From contig QLIY01000510.1 of assembly GCA_003260075.1 (NCBI GenBank), forward strand, positions 5,908 through 69,907: DNA of 64,000 bases, read 5' to 3'. Position numbers and translations under genes: made by a program. Below are positions 1 through 11,871 of the stretch, piece after piece (positions within the stretch are counted from its first letter, which is position 1; each line of letters begins with the position of its first letter). The notes under the pieces were generated by a model, which ran no database searches, was not told the origin of the DNA, and was given only the letters and a program-made list of their open reading frames with translations. This DNA comes from Phallusia mammillata. Its lineage: Eukaryota > Chordata > Ascidiacea > Phlebobranchia > Ascidiidae.

Positions 1-871
1 TTTGACAATAACACACCATCAAGGATTGCACCATCGCATCAAACGATGTGTCGTCAATTATGAATTTTACTGACTAAGTGTGTTGGGCAGGATGGCTGAA
101 TGTGATGCGCGATTGACAACAAACAAGAAGAAAGGTGTGATTTTAAGTTTTATTTCGAGGGAGATTTTCTTCAAAAATTGTTGTACCCATGCATAATGCG
201 CACCCCAGATTTGGACAATAAATTAATTAAATTTTGCGCATTATACACGGAAAATTACGGTATTCTAAATAGGCCAGAGTGTATCTGCAATAGCAATGAG
301 GGCTAAAACCCACTCAAAATTAAATACGATGGAATAAGATTATTATGCCAAATGTGCAACGAAAGTTGTCTAGTCTTAGTATGTATTCTTGTCAAATATA
401 TTTCACTAAAAAATGATTATGCATTTCTTGCTCAAACATAAACCATAACTTGGCTGTAAAAAACTCTAGAGGTTGTGATGTGAATGTGGGTACTTTGTGA
501 ATTGTGCCATTAGTTTTCACTTGTCGAATAAAGCTTAGTTCCACCAAAAATGATAACAATGTACTTGAAACTTTAAATAGGCATAACAAGTTGCAATTAT
601 GTGGCACAAATACAAAAAGCAAGAAATGTATGTGGCACCAAGAAGAGTTATTTTGAGGTAAATTAAAAAACACTGCATAAGATACATTGCACATGTGAGA
701 CAAATACATTAAAAGCAGTTCTCATTAAAAAAAGCAAAGTTGCACAGTATAAAGTCATGCTAATTTAGCGAAAGGCAAAAAATCACTGTTGATTACTTAG
801 TATTGTAAACCACAGAAATTACCTACTTCTGCTGCAGTCAGATAATATCAAACAGTTAGTATTGAATACAG
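1..871. other. Intergenic, no gene seen
   Basis: AT-rich DNA with stops in all frames and no exon-like stretch. It lies 3' of the minus-strand claudin-like gene and probably includes its untranslated tail. A 105-codon open stretch at 392-709 has low-complexity composition and no family resemblance, so it was not accepted. Confidence 0.5.
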
Positions 872-2048
872 TCATGGCAAATTTTGAAATGGATTTGAAT
901 TTTGCCATCTTTCCAAATTTAACCCAAACTTTGATGACAAGAAAGCAAACACACCTGCTGCCAAACAAAATACAAAGCTGTACCCATAAGCTTTTTCATA
1001 TGGAATTGAATCTTCAAAATACACTACAAAGACGATGAATGCTACAGAACATAGTAAACCTGTGACAGATAAAAAAGTAAAATAATAATATGCTTTTTAC
1101 AAATTATTCCATAAAACTGCATAGTATTTTTAGGGTTGTACATTGCATGAAAAACTATTAATCCTTTAAATATCATGTTGTTGAATTATTGTTACTTTAG
1201 TCACAAAATCATACTAACTAAAATTGAAAAAGAGCTTACTGTTTACATCACATATAAGGAATTGCAGACATTTATAATTGCTATTGTCAATATATCTACA
1301 ATCTACATGAAGGGATGTTTCTAAAACACAAGCTCTCTGGCAGTTCTGAGTTTTATTAAAACTATCATTAATAAAAACAAGCTTTTGTGTGTGCCAGTCT
1401 TATTCAATCTGGTGTATATCAGTAAGCGTTTCATTCAAATGACGCATGTTTAATATCAAACAGACCTGAAAACATCATAAAGGCTCCAGATAATTCAGCA
1501 GTTCTGATCCTTTGCTTAACAACTCCAAACACAAAAAGTGTCAAAGAAATTATCATTATTGCAGCAGCAAAGCACACCAGTGAAAGAACACCAATCTCAT
1601 ATGATGACCAAGCTTTCAAAAACAATCAATATTTTTTAAATTATTTTGTACTTATTTGTATTTTTTTAAATAACCACATTTTAGGTGAAAACATTAGATG
1701 ACGAGAAATAAGTGTTGACATATTTCTATGAACACAGTGAAGCCATAAGCAAAAAAACATTTCATTGTTCCTGATCTAATTACAAAAAAACAAACAATAT
1801 AAAGTGGTTGTATTTAGTTTTTGTGAGCAACAAAGGGTTGTAAGCTGGGGCAACCTTGCAATTTTAGGATAGTAGTTGTCAAACAACTTACCTGTTCTGA
1901 TTTGGCATTTGCCTAAAAAACAGTATTGGATTAATCCATACTGAGCGACTTGATTAGTCCAATACCACCCAGGAGTAAAAAGAGAAATTAGACAAAATAC
2001 AAAAGCAAGAAGGTAACCACCACCTACTAATAAAGTTACTTCATCCAT
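872..2048 (-). CDS. Claudin/PMP22-like four-TM protein, gene 1
   Basis: Three exons (1892-2048, 1466-1612, 872-1059), all GT-AG, joined in phase 1, give 163 residues ending in TGA. TM1 is about residues 5-27. It is followed by W28/W30, then GLI at 38-40, C43 and C48, the claudin/PMP22/EMP-type W...GL..C...C pattern of the first extracellular loop. Three more hydrophobic segments follow, with a GYSF motif before TM4. The start is the Met of MDEV, matched by MDII in the paralogue at 6312-7267; another in-frame ATG lies five codons upstream. The C terminus carries WQNSNPFQ, an NPF motif. The family acts in cell junctions or membrane organisation; the exact role here is unknown. Exons 1 and 2 recur identically at 3808-4390. 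Confidence 0.75.
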
Positions 2049-3666
2049 TTTTAATTGTAACACAACTGTAACTAAGTGAACACGTCAAAATCTTTTAAAT
2101 TGTACGCCACATGCATTCACCTTTTGTACAAAATGCATTGTTTACAAAAGCTCTGTAGGTTTGCACATTGGGTAAATCCCGTGATAGTACAACACGTGAT
2201 TCGATTCGATGACGAAACAACACATGATCGAGGCCGAGATCTTTTGGAGTTGTGTACAAATATGCGTTTTGTTCATTTTAGGCCATTTAAGCTTCGTTAA
2301 AGTATCTCTTTTGTTAGCAGTCATTGGTAGAACCTGCTTTTTGGCAATTATCGGTAAAAAAAGTCCAGATTGATATTTAAACTACGGGACACAAATTTGC
2401 ACTAAGAAAATTGGGAAATGCACTCCGTTTTTTTTTACTTTGCGAAAAGCAGTATGCTAATGTTCAAATGAAATGACTGATAGTTGCAAATTTCACTTGT
2501 AAATTTTAAAATGTTCATTGTTCAGAAGATATCAAATACCCATTATATTATTAGATCGTGTGAGTTTGTTAACACTTACTACAGTGATTCTAAATCAGAA
2601 TAAATTCCTCCCTCCCCTCCCTGAAAATTCCACCCACAATCATTTTATCATAAGATTTTGTTTGATTCAGATGTTTAAAATATCCTACTTGCAATTTCAT
2701 CACACAATTTTTATATTTACTCATAAACTGGCCTCAAACTTTATTTGTTCAATTATTAAGATTTCGTTTTTTGGTGTATTTCAGTGTACCAATAATTATG
2801 CCACCAACAAATTTTTGTTTAGTTAATAATATACTTATTGCAGAATGTCATGAAAGAGACCTGCAAATGTAATCTATTTTGCTGCAGAACACACAAATAA
2901 ATATGAGACATCAAAAAATAGGGTCCAGAATTGAAACAATAATTTGTTTCAAAAGGAATTTTTACACTAACATATAAAAATGCAAAAACATTTTACTAGT
3001 ATAACAATAAAAGACTTGGTGATATCATACTGCAGTGTTTAAATTTAGCAACAATAACAAAACGATCTAAATTAAAAGCAGCTGCTAAAACTCTAAAAAC
3101 CTGAAAAGATTTTTGAAACAAATAGATATGCTGAACTGTAAAAAGAATTGACTGGCACTATACAAAACAACTGTTTCGGGAAGAAAATATAAAACATTGG
3201 AAGATATAATGTACTATACCGGTGGTTCTTAACCGGTGGGAAATTTGTTGTATTCACAAGGAAATTTTGTAAGTCTGGAGTAACCACACTCCGGCCCTCC
3301 GGTCGAATCCGGCCTTAAATTAACTGTTAAAAGTTAATTTACTACATTTTTTCGCAACATCATGTAAGATTAATTTCACCTAATGTTAGAAGGCCATTTG
3401 TTACATCACAGACATGTCTAAAACATCAATGCTTTTGTTATTGTGCGCGAATAAATGCCTTCCCTTTATTGATTGTGATCAAATAAATGAGTAATGCAAC
3501 AGAGAGGACATTTCAATATCTCACACACTTTTACTCTAGCGCTATTCAAACTAAATAACATTGCACTAAGCCTATATGGTCCCGACCAAATCGCTTCACA
3601 AAAGTATTTCAATCAAATAATTTTTTTTGTTTAAGTCGACCACAAAACATCTCTATGAAAAAAAAC
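1326..3666. repeat. Copy 1 of exact 2.34 kb direct duplication
   Basis: This segment matches 3668-6008 at a constant offset of 2342 bp with no difference noticed. The six open stretches inside it have identical translations in both copies. It holds exons 1 and 2 of claudin-like gene 1, flanking DNA, and the left part of a hAT-type element. A single ambiguous base (N, 3667) separates the copies, next to an A-run. This is more like a failed contig merge than a biological duplication. Confidence 0.9.
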
Positions 3667-3667
3667 N

Positions 3668-6008
3668 ACACAAGCTCTCTGGCAGTTCTGAGTTTTATTA
3701 AAACTATCATTAATAAAAACAAGCTTTTGTGTGTGCCAGTCTTATTCAATCTGGTGTATATCAGTAAGCGTTTCATTCAAATGACGCATGTTTAATATCA
3801 AACAGACCTGAAAACATCATAAAGGCTCCAGATAATTCAGCAGTTCTGATCCTTTGCTTAACAACTCCAAACACAAAAAGTGTCAAAGAAATTATCATTA
3901 TTGCAGCAGCAAAGCACACCAGTGAAAGAACACCAATCTCATATGATGACCAAGCTTTCAAAAACAATCAATATTTTTTAAATTATTTTGTACTTATTTG
4001 TATTTTTTTAAATAACCACATTTTAGGTGAAAACATTAGATGACGAGAAATAAGTGTTGACATATTTCTATGAACACAGTGAAGCCATAAGCAAAAAAAC
4101 ATTTCATTGTTCCTGATCTAATTACAAAAAAACAAACAATATAAAGTGGTTGTATTTAGTTTTTGTGAGCAACAAAGGGTTGTAAGCTGGGGCAACCTTG
4201 CAATTTTAGGATAGTAGTTGTCAAACAACTTACCTGTTCTGATTTGGCATTTGCCTAAAAAACAGTATTGGATTAATCCATACTGAGCGACTTGATTAGT
4301 CCAATACCACCCAGGAGTAAAAAGAGAAATTAGACAAAATACAAAAGCAAGAAGGTAACCACCACCTACTAATAAAGTTACTTCATCCATTTTTAATTGT
4401 AACACAACTGTAACTAAGTGAACACGTCAAAATCTTTTAAATTGTACGCCACATGCATTCACCTTTTGTACAAAATGCATTGTTTACAAAAGCTCTGTAG
4501 GTTTGCACATTGGGTAAATCCCGTGATAGTACAACACGTGATTCGATTCGATGACGAAACAACACATGATCGAGGCCGAGATCTTTTGGAGTTGTGTACA
4601 AATATGCGTTTTGTTCATTTTAGGCCATTTAAGCTTCGTTAAAGTATCTCTTTTGTTAGCAGTCATTGGTAGAACCTGCTTTTTGGCAATTATCGGTAAA
4701 AAAAGTCCAGATTGATATTTAAACTACGGGACACAAATTTGCACTAAGAAAATTGGGAAATGCACTCCGTTTTTTTTTACTTTGCGAAAAGCAGTATGCT
4801 AATGTTCAAATGAAATGACTGATAGTTGCAAATTTCACTTGTAAATTTTAAAATGTTCATTGTTCAGAAGATATCAAATACCCATTATATTATTAGATCG
4901 TGTGAGTTTGTTAACACTTACTACAGTGATTCTAAATCAGAATAAATTCCTCCCTCCCCTCCCTGAAAATTCCACCCACAATCATTTTATCATAAGATTT
5001 TGTTTGATTCAGATGTTTAAAATATCCTACTTGCAATTTCATCACACAATTTTTATATTTACTCATAAACTGGCCTCAAACTTTATTTGTTCAATTATTA
5101 AGATTTCGTTTTTTGGTGTATTTCAGTGTACCAATAATTATGCCACCAACAAATTTTTGTTTAGTTAATAATATACTTATTGCAGAATGTCATGAAAGAG
5201 ACCTGCAAATGTAATCTATTTTGCTGCAGAACACACAAATAAATATGAGACATCAAAAAATAGGGTCCAGAATTGAAACAATAATTTGTTTCAAAAGGAA
5301 TTTTTACACTAACATATAAAAATGCAAAAACATTTTACTAGTATAACAATAAAAGACTTGGTGATATCATACTGCAGTGTTTAAATTTAGCAACAATAAC
5401 AAAACGATCTAAATTAAAAGCAGCTGCTAAAACTCTAAAAACCTGAAAAGATTTTTGAAACAAATAGATATGCTGAACTGTAAAAAGAATTGACTGGCAC
5501 TATACAAAACAACTGTTTCGGGAAGAAAATATAAAACATTGGAAGATATAATGTACTATACCGGTGGTTCTTAACCGGTGGGAAATTTGTTGTATTCACA
5601 AGGAAATTTTGTAAGTCTGGAGTAACCACACTCCGGCCCTCCGGTCGAATCCGGCCTTAAATTAACTGTTAAAAGTTAATTTACTACATTTTTTCGCAAC
5701 ATCATGTAAGATTAATTTCACCTAATGTTAGAAGGCCATTTGTTACATCACAGACATGTCTAAAACATCAATGCTTTTGTTATTGTGCGCGAATAAATGC
5801 CTTCCCTTTATTGATTGTGATCAAATAAATGAGTAATGCAACAGAGAGGACATTTCAATATCTCACACACTTTTACTCTAGCGCTATTCAAACTAAATAA
5901 CATTGCACTAAGCCTATATGGTCCCGACCAAATCGCTTCACAAAAGTATTTCAATCAAATAATTTTTTTTGTTTAAGTCGACCACAAAACATCTCTATGA
6001 AAAAAAAA
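3668..6008. repeat. Copy 2 of exact 2.34 kb direct duplication
   Basis: Identical to 1326-3666. This copy runs on into the rest of the hAT-type element after 6008, whereas copy 1 stops abruptly at 3666 inside that element. Removing one copy and the N would leave one intact gene and one intact transposon, which supports an assembly artefact. Confidence 0.9.
3808..4390 (-). pseudogene. Partial duplicate of claudin-like gene 1 (exons 1-2 only)
   Basis: Exon 1 (4234-4390) and exon 2 (3808-3954) are identical to those of the gene at 872-2048. No exon 3 follows: the matching downstream position is the non-coding part of duplication copy 1. It would encode TM1, the W-GL-C-C loop and about two further TM segments, with no end. 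Most likely this is an assembly artefact and not a real second locus. If real, it would be a 3'-truncated pseudogene. Confidence 0.75.
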
Positions 6009-6078
6009 CAGAGGGGGAAATTCGAACTTGGTGATCGACTTTAGTGGGAAACTATCCCAAAAAGGTTAAGAACCACTG
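5562..6078. mobile_element. Non-autonomous hAT-type element (517 bp)
   Basis: The left end reads CGGTGGTTCTTAACC and the right end GGTTAAGAACCACTG, imperfect inverted repeats of the common hAT type. The flanks are TACTATAC (5554-5561) and TACTATGC (6079-6086), an 8-bp target duplication with one mismatch. No transposase is present. The same left part is seen at 3220-3666, cut off at the N. It is related to the element at 14451-14753. Confidence 0.8.
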
Positions 6079-6311
6079 TACTATGCAAAACAACATAATT
6101 TCAATACTAGGCATCACAATGGCTTAGCAGTAACATACAATTGAAAATACAAATTGCAATTCTTTGAAAAGTCACGTTAAATACTGACAAGGTAACATGA
6201 TATATACACGGCCAAAATAAAGTGAAATTTCTTTAACAGCAGCATCACAATTGCACACCATGCAAATAGATAATAAGAGTTAAAATAAATTAATTTGTGT
6301 TTAGAAGTTCA

Positions 6312-7267
6312 TTAATTTAGTGGTTGAAATGGGTTGGAACTGTGCCATCGATTTGAATTTAAACCATATCTTGTCATAAGTGTCATTGCATCAGCTGCCC
6401 AGCAAAAACCAAAGCTGTACCCGTAAGATTTTTGGTGTGCAAGAGTTTGTAAATAAACTATAAAGATGATGGCTGCCAGCACACACAGACATCCTGTGAA
6501 AAAAATCTTGAAGTAGGTTAAATCTATTTTAGTCAAATAGGTTACATCCTTTGAGAATATTTTTTTTCTGTTTTGGACACATCCATATTTAAATTTCACA
6601 ATTTTTTTGAACCTAATCACTAACACTTAATTTATACAAACAATAGCATGATGGAATCGTTTTTTTTTTCAAGAATAATGCTAAATTTGGTATCTATCAA
6701 AAGTCATTTATAACACCAGCATGTGTTTGGGGAAATAATTTTTTTAAATAATTAGAGAGCTAAAAATGTTTTGTGTTGAATTTCCACTGACCTGAAATAA
6801 TAATAAAGACTCCTGATAAATCAATGGATTGAACACTTTTCTTTATAACACCATTGATGAAAAGGCCCATAGATAATACCATCAATGCAACAGCAACACA
6901 CATCAGTGATAGAACACCAATCTCATATGATGACCAATCTAACAAAATGTATTTGTTTTCAAAAAGACATGACTTGGCTAATTGGGTTACATGTACACAG
7001 ACAGTTTCGCAACACCGTAAAAGTGTTTGGAAAAACAACATTTGAATTTAAAAAAACATTTATTGCCACAGATTATTAGTGCAAAGTGAAAGTAACTTAA
7101 TAAAATTTACCTGTTTTAGTAATGCATTTCCCTAATAAACACATTTGGATCAATCCAAAGTGAGCATCACCACCAATCCAAAACCACCCTGGAGTAAAAA
7201 GTGCAATTAAACAAAAGGTCAATGCAAGAAGGTAACTACCACCTACTAACAAAACAATAATATCCAT
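6312..7267 (-). CDS. Claudin/PMP22-like four-TM protein, gene 2
   Basis: Exons 7111-7267, 6792-6938 and 6312-6493 have the same lengths (157 and 147 nt for the first two) and the same phase-1 joints as claudin-like gene 1. They encode 161 residues ending in TAA. The N terminus is MDIIVLLVGG, followed by TM1, PGWFW, GLIQMC and a second Cys four residues on, the claudin-superfamily loop pattern. Exon 2 begins DWSSYEIGVLSL, nearly the same as AWSSYEIGVLSL in gene 1. Exon 3 has GYSFGFCWAA in TM4 and ends WHSSNPFQPLN, so the NPF tail motif is shared. A tandem paralogue on the same strand. A membrane protein is clear; the function is not. Confidence 0.78.
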
Positions 7268-8210
7268 GAATACCACCCCTAAAAAATACACATACATATG
7301 GTCACATGAATTGAGCAAATAGAAAAAATGCAGTTTCAGACAAAATTGTGACTATTGTTTTAACGGCGTAGCACTGGCAACTAGTCTTACATTGTTATGA
7401 CATGCTAAAATATTCAAACCAACAACATTTTAATTGCCCAGCTATTTCTACACTGCACTCTGCACATTGTTTCTAACAGTTTATTTGGGTTAAGCCCATT
7501 GTTCTGGTTTGGTTAATTTATTACATTAAATGAATATTAACACTTTGACAACAATATTTTATCAATAGATGTTCAACAACAAGCGGTATCACAAGCTTAC
7601 AACATTTCAGCCTGGCGTTGCCGTGATACCATGAAGTCGTTCAACCTATAAATGACACTTCACACTTGCGGTGGTACTAAATACCGCATGTGGCCGCATG
7701 TGACCGCATTGTATACCGCATGTGACCCGCATGTTATCACACGGCAGGAATCTGTGAAGGACTTAAATATGCTTTTACGAAAAAATAATTTTGCGGACTT
7801 TTAAAAGCGCTGACGGTTAGAGCTATTAGGGTTGGGTGAAGGTTTGAAATTAAAATCAATCTAGAATCTGGTCTATTTTACCCCTAATGGGGCTGGAATT
7901 CTTACATTTCACATAACATGGTGTATTTTAAGAGGAATCACATGCGGTCACATGCGGCCACATGCGGTCACATGCGGTATTTAGTGCCACCCTTCACACT
8001 TGCGGTCAAATTTAAAGCAAATACCTAAAAAAACTTGAATAACTTAAAGTCTTTTGAATTATACAGATCATCTTTGGAAAAGTTTAACAAAAGTTCCTAG
8101 GCTCCTTTCAAGTTTCCACGCTATTCGTATCCAGACCAGACGCGAATGCACGTGATGTTTGCACTTTGGCATGCGATTGCACTGACGTAACCCTTAACGA
8201 CCGTCTTGAT
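7268..8210. other. Intergenic, holds a MITE
   Basis: Upstream region of claudin-like gene 2. It contains the CCGCATGTG-rich element (about 7670-7991) and otherwise no exon-like sequence. Confidence 0.5.
7670..7991. mobile_element. MITE with CCGCATGTG-type subterminal repeats
   Basis: The ends are inverted repeats: GGTGGTACTAAATACC on the left and GGTATTTAGTGCCACC on the right. Next to each end lie several copies of ACCGCATGTG in opposite orientation. CTTCACACTTGCGG occurs at 7658-7671 and again at 7992-8005. This suggests a target duplication of about 12-14 bp, longer than for hAT and closest to Mutator-like sizes. About 320 bp, with no coding capacity. Confidence 0.75.
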
Positions 8211-8426
8211 CAGTGGTCTCAAACTTTTTTAATTGTCGGGGCCAAATGGTATTTTTTAAGTGTGTAGAGAGCCGCAAAACAACGAAACCTTGAGAAAATC
8301 ACTAAAGATTATTACTTTGGTAGCTAAAATAGCAATGTTTGATGGTTTTCTGAGGTCTGGTGCGAGCCGCAAAATAAGTAGTTGGGAGCCGCATGCGGCC
8401 CCCAAAACCGAGTTTGAGAACCACTG
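8211..8426. mobile_element. Non-autonomous hAT-type element (216 bp)
   Basis: The ends are CAGTGGTCTCAAACT and AGTTTGAGAACCACTG. The flanks are GTCTTGAT (8203-8210) and GTTTTGAT (8427-8434), an 8-bp target duplication with one mismatch. No open frame. Confidence 0.85.
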
Positions 8427-9257
8427 GTTTTGATCATACTATTTTCGAAACTCTGCAGTTTCGATGATTTGGGTTGAGCTAAAATTATAGCGAAAAATAG
8501 TCGCTGCTTCTCACGAAATTTCTGATGATCTCAGTACCTACAGGCTTGACTATCCATCGTATTTTGAATGAATAAAGGTTAATAAATGTAACATATTTTC
8601 GAGGATTTAGGGGTTTCGGGACTAATTAATTATCAAGAAAGCACTCTAATGGTTTCCGACTTTTAGTCGATTCATCGAACTTTTATACCACTGAACAGGT
8701 TCTTAACAAAAAGTATTTCTAAAGCTAAACTATATTTTGCAAACCCTTTTTATTTTAAAGTTAGCACCAAAAATTGTGGACGCCCGTCACTTTGCTTTGC
8801 AAGCCATTCACCAATCAGTGACGGCCTTGGCGTCACGTGTAAGCATGTGACGCACGTTTTGGCACTTGTTTGGGGATTTCGTTGTACAGTAACGAGCGGA
8901 AATGATTTGTGTGACGTCACTTGTACTGAAGCGCACTTGCATTGTGCATGAGTTTTTTCAGTGAACAAATTTTTTTGTCGAAAAATTTGAGTGTTTGTAA
9001 CCACAAAACTGATGTCGGTATGGTTTAGTTGTTCCAGGTTGAAGAAAACCGAAATAAACGTTACTTTGCTTTTTAATTTAATGACGATAATGCAGACGTT
9101 TATCAACCCCGAGGAATTTGTTTAGCATATTGTCTTCTTAACTTATAGCCTATACATGCGTATATTCTAACCGTATTTCCAATACAGGAACATAGAATTG
9201 TACTTGCGTTGTTTCGATACTCGTTTGTCAAAATTTGACCCAAATAACATTATAGCA
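8427..9257. other. Intergenic, 5' of plus-strand claudin-like gene
   Basis: No convincing exon. A 118-codon minus-strand open stretch at 8750-9106 has no family resemblance and no splice or homology support. The region probably contains the promoter of the gene starting at 9258. Confidence 0.4.
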
Positions 9258-11754
9258 ATGTTGGAACGGAATCATGTAATCTCATGTCTTTTGTGCCTTA
9301 TGTCAACTATATCCGTGATCGTAGCTTTAGCATCCCCTGCATGGTTTTTGGATGAAACTCCTAACACTTCTCGTGGTCTCATTATCAAGTGTCAAAGCGG
9401 AAACTGCACGACTATCAGTAGTAAGTTTATCAGAATTGAACAAAAAGGTGTACAAAAATAACGCTTTGTCATTAACTTATTATTCTGCGTTTTTTAAGAA
9501 CATTTATCTCAATTTGCCTCGTTTTAAACCAGTGGTGGAATACTTTAGCTATTGTAGTAGTGATGTACCGAATCGGCTAAATTAGGTTGACCGAAACCGC
9601 ATGTGTCATCACGCGAAGTCATATACTCTTTTTTTGACAATTAACACAAGCTTGATTACCAGGCAAAATATAATGCTTAGTTGAATCAACTTTGGTTGTT
9701 GTCCGCGCGAAGACTCTTGCTCGGCCAAGCGTATGTAAAGTTTTGGAAAACCAGTGGATTGCCTAACACATTTCTATACTGGGACAAACATTTGGGAACA
9801 CAGCAGTATCAAATAAATATTCCAAAAAATGGGTTTAAAAATTATTGTTTTACAAACAGATTACAATTGGCGAACGATTCTGGCATTGGTGCTTTTATGC
9901 ATCGCCTTGGCATGTAGCATTACTGGTCTTGCTCTGTGGATTACAGCGGTCAAGAAGTCCTTTAATCAGACACATATATTTCTTCTCGTCTCGACAATCT
10001 TTCACTTTGTAGCAGGTGAGTTGTTAAAACTTTATTAGGTTTGATGGTTTTAAAGTGGGTTATTAGGACAGACATAACCAGGGAGTCGAACCGGAACTGA
10101 ACCCGAACCCGCGAACCGGTTTGAGCGGTTAATTTCATTAAACCCGAACCGAACCCAAACCGATAATTATGATTTTCTAAAAACCCGAACCGGAGTTGAA
10201 CCCCATATTTTGTTTGGCGTTGAACCCGAACCCGAACGGAACCAGTAAAAAATGCAGTCTCTTTATATTTTCTGATTTTTTCAAAACAGCGCACTGAAGA
10301 ATACACGAGATAACACTTATAGGGTGTGTCAAAAATATAGTGCACGGGCAAAATTCTTTTGGAGTTTGATTCTCAGGTAGGCTACATGATGGAAAGAATT
10401 ACATTAAAACAGATACAAATTGAACCGGTTTAAAAATTTGAACCGGTTTAAAAACCGCAAACCGGTTCGAACCAGATAATTTGCAAAACCGGAACAAAAC
10501 CCGAACCCGAAAATATACATTTTTAAAAACCGGGACCGAACCCGAACCCTTAAAAACAAAACCAAGTGAACCCGAACCGAACATGAACCCATATGACAAG
10601 CGGTTCGACTCCCTGGACATAACTACAATGTTATGGTTCTGGAATAATATCTTACAGTAGGTGGTGTACAAACTGCGGCTGCAGTGACGAGGTAATGCGA
10701 CCGTGCACACGTATACTAAAATATGTGTATTGACTGCAGTGACGTTAAAACTGTTCTAAATAGATTTGTAGGGCTAGAAAGAGTATTTCAAGCCTCGTAG
10801 CAATATGCGCCAGACTTTTTGTACGCCTATTGTGTTCAAACAATGGGAATGAACAGGCACCACAAACGCCACAATATATATGATGACGTCATAAACAGTT
10901 AAGATTGTTCTTCGGACTGTTCAGATTAATCTGTGTATCCAGTTAGAAACTAATCTGGGCATGCACGCTCCATTGGACAGCATATATATGAGATAAACCT
11001 ATTTCTTTATATCTGTAATTTTGAAACAAAAAAGAAGACAGTTGGTGGTCGTTGGTGACATGGCCGTCAAAGCGAAAACGTTGTGCACCTTTGTTTAAGA
11101 GTATGTGCTAGTTCGTTACCACATCTTCAAATTTGTAAATTTGTATCCTTTTTGGGCCTTACTTTGGTGGGTGTTCACATTGGTCGCATATTGTCTCATT
11201 TTATTTTTTATCAAAAAATACATCTCTTGTTATCGTGGCAGCAAACATAACCAAAAGAAACAGAGTTACAGGCTCCGATAAAATAAAGCTTGAAGAACTC
11301 AGTGGTACAGTACAAGCAAATTAATCCATCTCGCTCAATATGGAACACGTTTTTCTTTACTAATTAAGTTACTTATCGTACCCCCGGTTTCCATATGAGT
11401 TACGGTTAATAATATTGCAAATACATGTTTTTTGAAAATAAGCAACTTGCTAATTTGACAAACATATTGCTCTTTTTGTTGCAGGTTTTCTTTGCGTTAT
11501 TGCCGGCGGAACGTTTCTTGCCCAAGAGGTTATAGCTTCGGGTGTCGTATTTGGCTATAGTTTTGGTTTCGTGTGGATTGCGGCGTTCTTCTCCGTTGCC
11601 GCTGGTTTATGGAACACCAAAGTGGCTGAGGGAAACAACTGTTGCAACACTTGGCTCCGTAAGTAAAATTACTTACTTAAGTTTTATTTCAACTATGCGT
11701 TTCTCCAATGACTATGTTTAAATAACTATTTTTATTGTATTTTTAGCCTGCTAA
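9258..11754 (+). CDS. Claudin/PMP22-like four-TM protein, gene 3
   Basis: Four coding exons: 9258-9420, 9860-10015, 11485-11658 and an 8-nt last exon 11747-11754 that supplies Pro-Cys-stop. Total 166 residues. TM1 is about residues 7-26, then W29, a possible N-glycosylation site NTS at 36, GLI at 40-42, C45 and C50 (NCT, a second sequon). TM2 is in exon 2; TM3 spans the exon 2-3 joint; exon 3 carries FGYSFGFVWIAA, the GYSFGF motif shared with claudin-like genes 1 and 2. The tail is Cys-rich (CCNTWLPC) and lacks NPF. It lies on the opposite strand from its paralogues and is more diverged. Intron 2 hosts two repeats. The open frame upstream of the ATG has no Met, so 9258 is the start. Confidence 0.75.
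10079..10615. mobile_element. Non-autonomous hAT-type element rich in GAACC repeats
   Basis: The ends are CAGGGAGTCGAACCGG and its inverse (CGGTTCGACTCCCTG). The flanks are perfect 8-bp copies of GACATAAC (10071-10078 and 10616-10623). The interior is built of degenerate (C)CGAACC units. It sits in intron 2 of claudin-like gene 3. Confidence 0.88.
10768..11090. repeat. Diverged repeat related to the element at 55141-55591
   Basis: It shares ordered blocks with the nested hAT-type element at 55141-55591: GCCAGACTTTTTGTA/GGCAGACTTTTTTAT, ATGATGACGTCATAAACAG and GGCCGTCAAAGCGAAAACG/GGCCGTCATGGCGAAAAGG. Ends and target duplication are unclear, so this is an old copy. Confidence 0.6.
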
Positions 11755-11865
11755 AGCTCTGGGAAACATGGACAACAAAAGCACCATTATTAAATTTTGT
11801 CATCTATAGCTTGCATCTACCGAGGATAGGTAGTCTACACAACATGTATCCACGTGGATGCAATT

Positions 11866-11871
11866 AATAAA
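11866..11871 (+). promoter_or_regulatory. Poly(A) signal AATAAA
   Basis: AATAAA lies 112 bp after the stop of claudin-like gene 3 and is followed by a T-run. It supports the gene's 3' end. Confidence 0.6.

Noticed and set aside
3808-4390. A fourth claudin-like gene
   Set aside because: Identical to exons 1-2 of the first gene, bounded by an N and without a last exon; treated as an assembly duplicate.
8750-9106. 118-codon minus-strand open frame
   Set aside because: No recognisable family, and ordinary intergenic composition.
10600-10615. GGTTCGACTCC resembling a tRNA T-loop
   Set aside because: It is the inverted end of a hAT-type element with a perfect target duplication; no tRNA cloverleaf around it.
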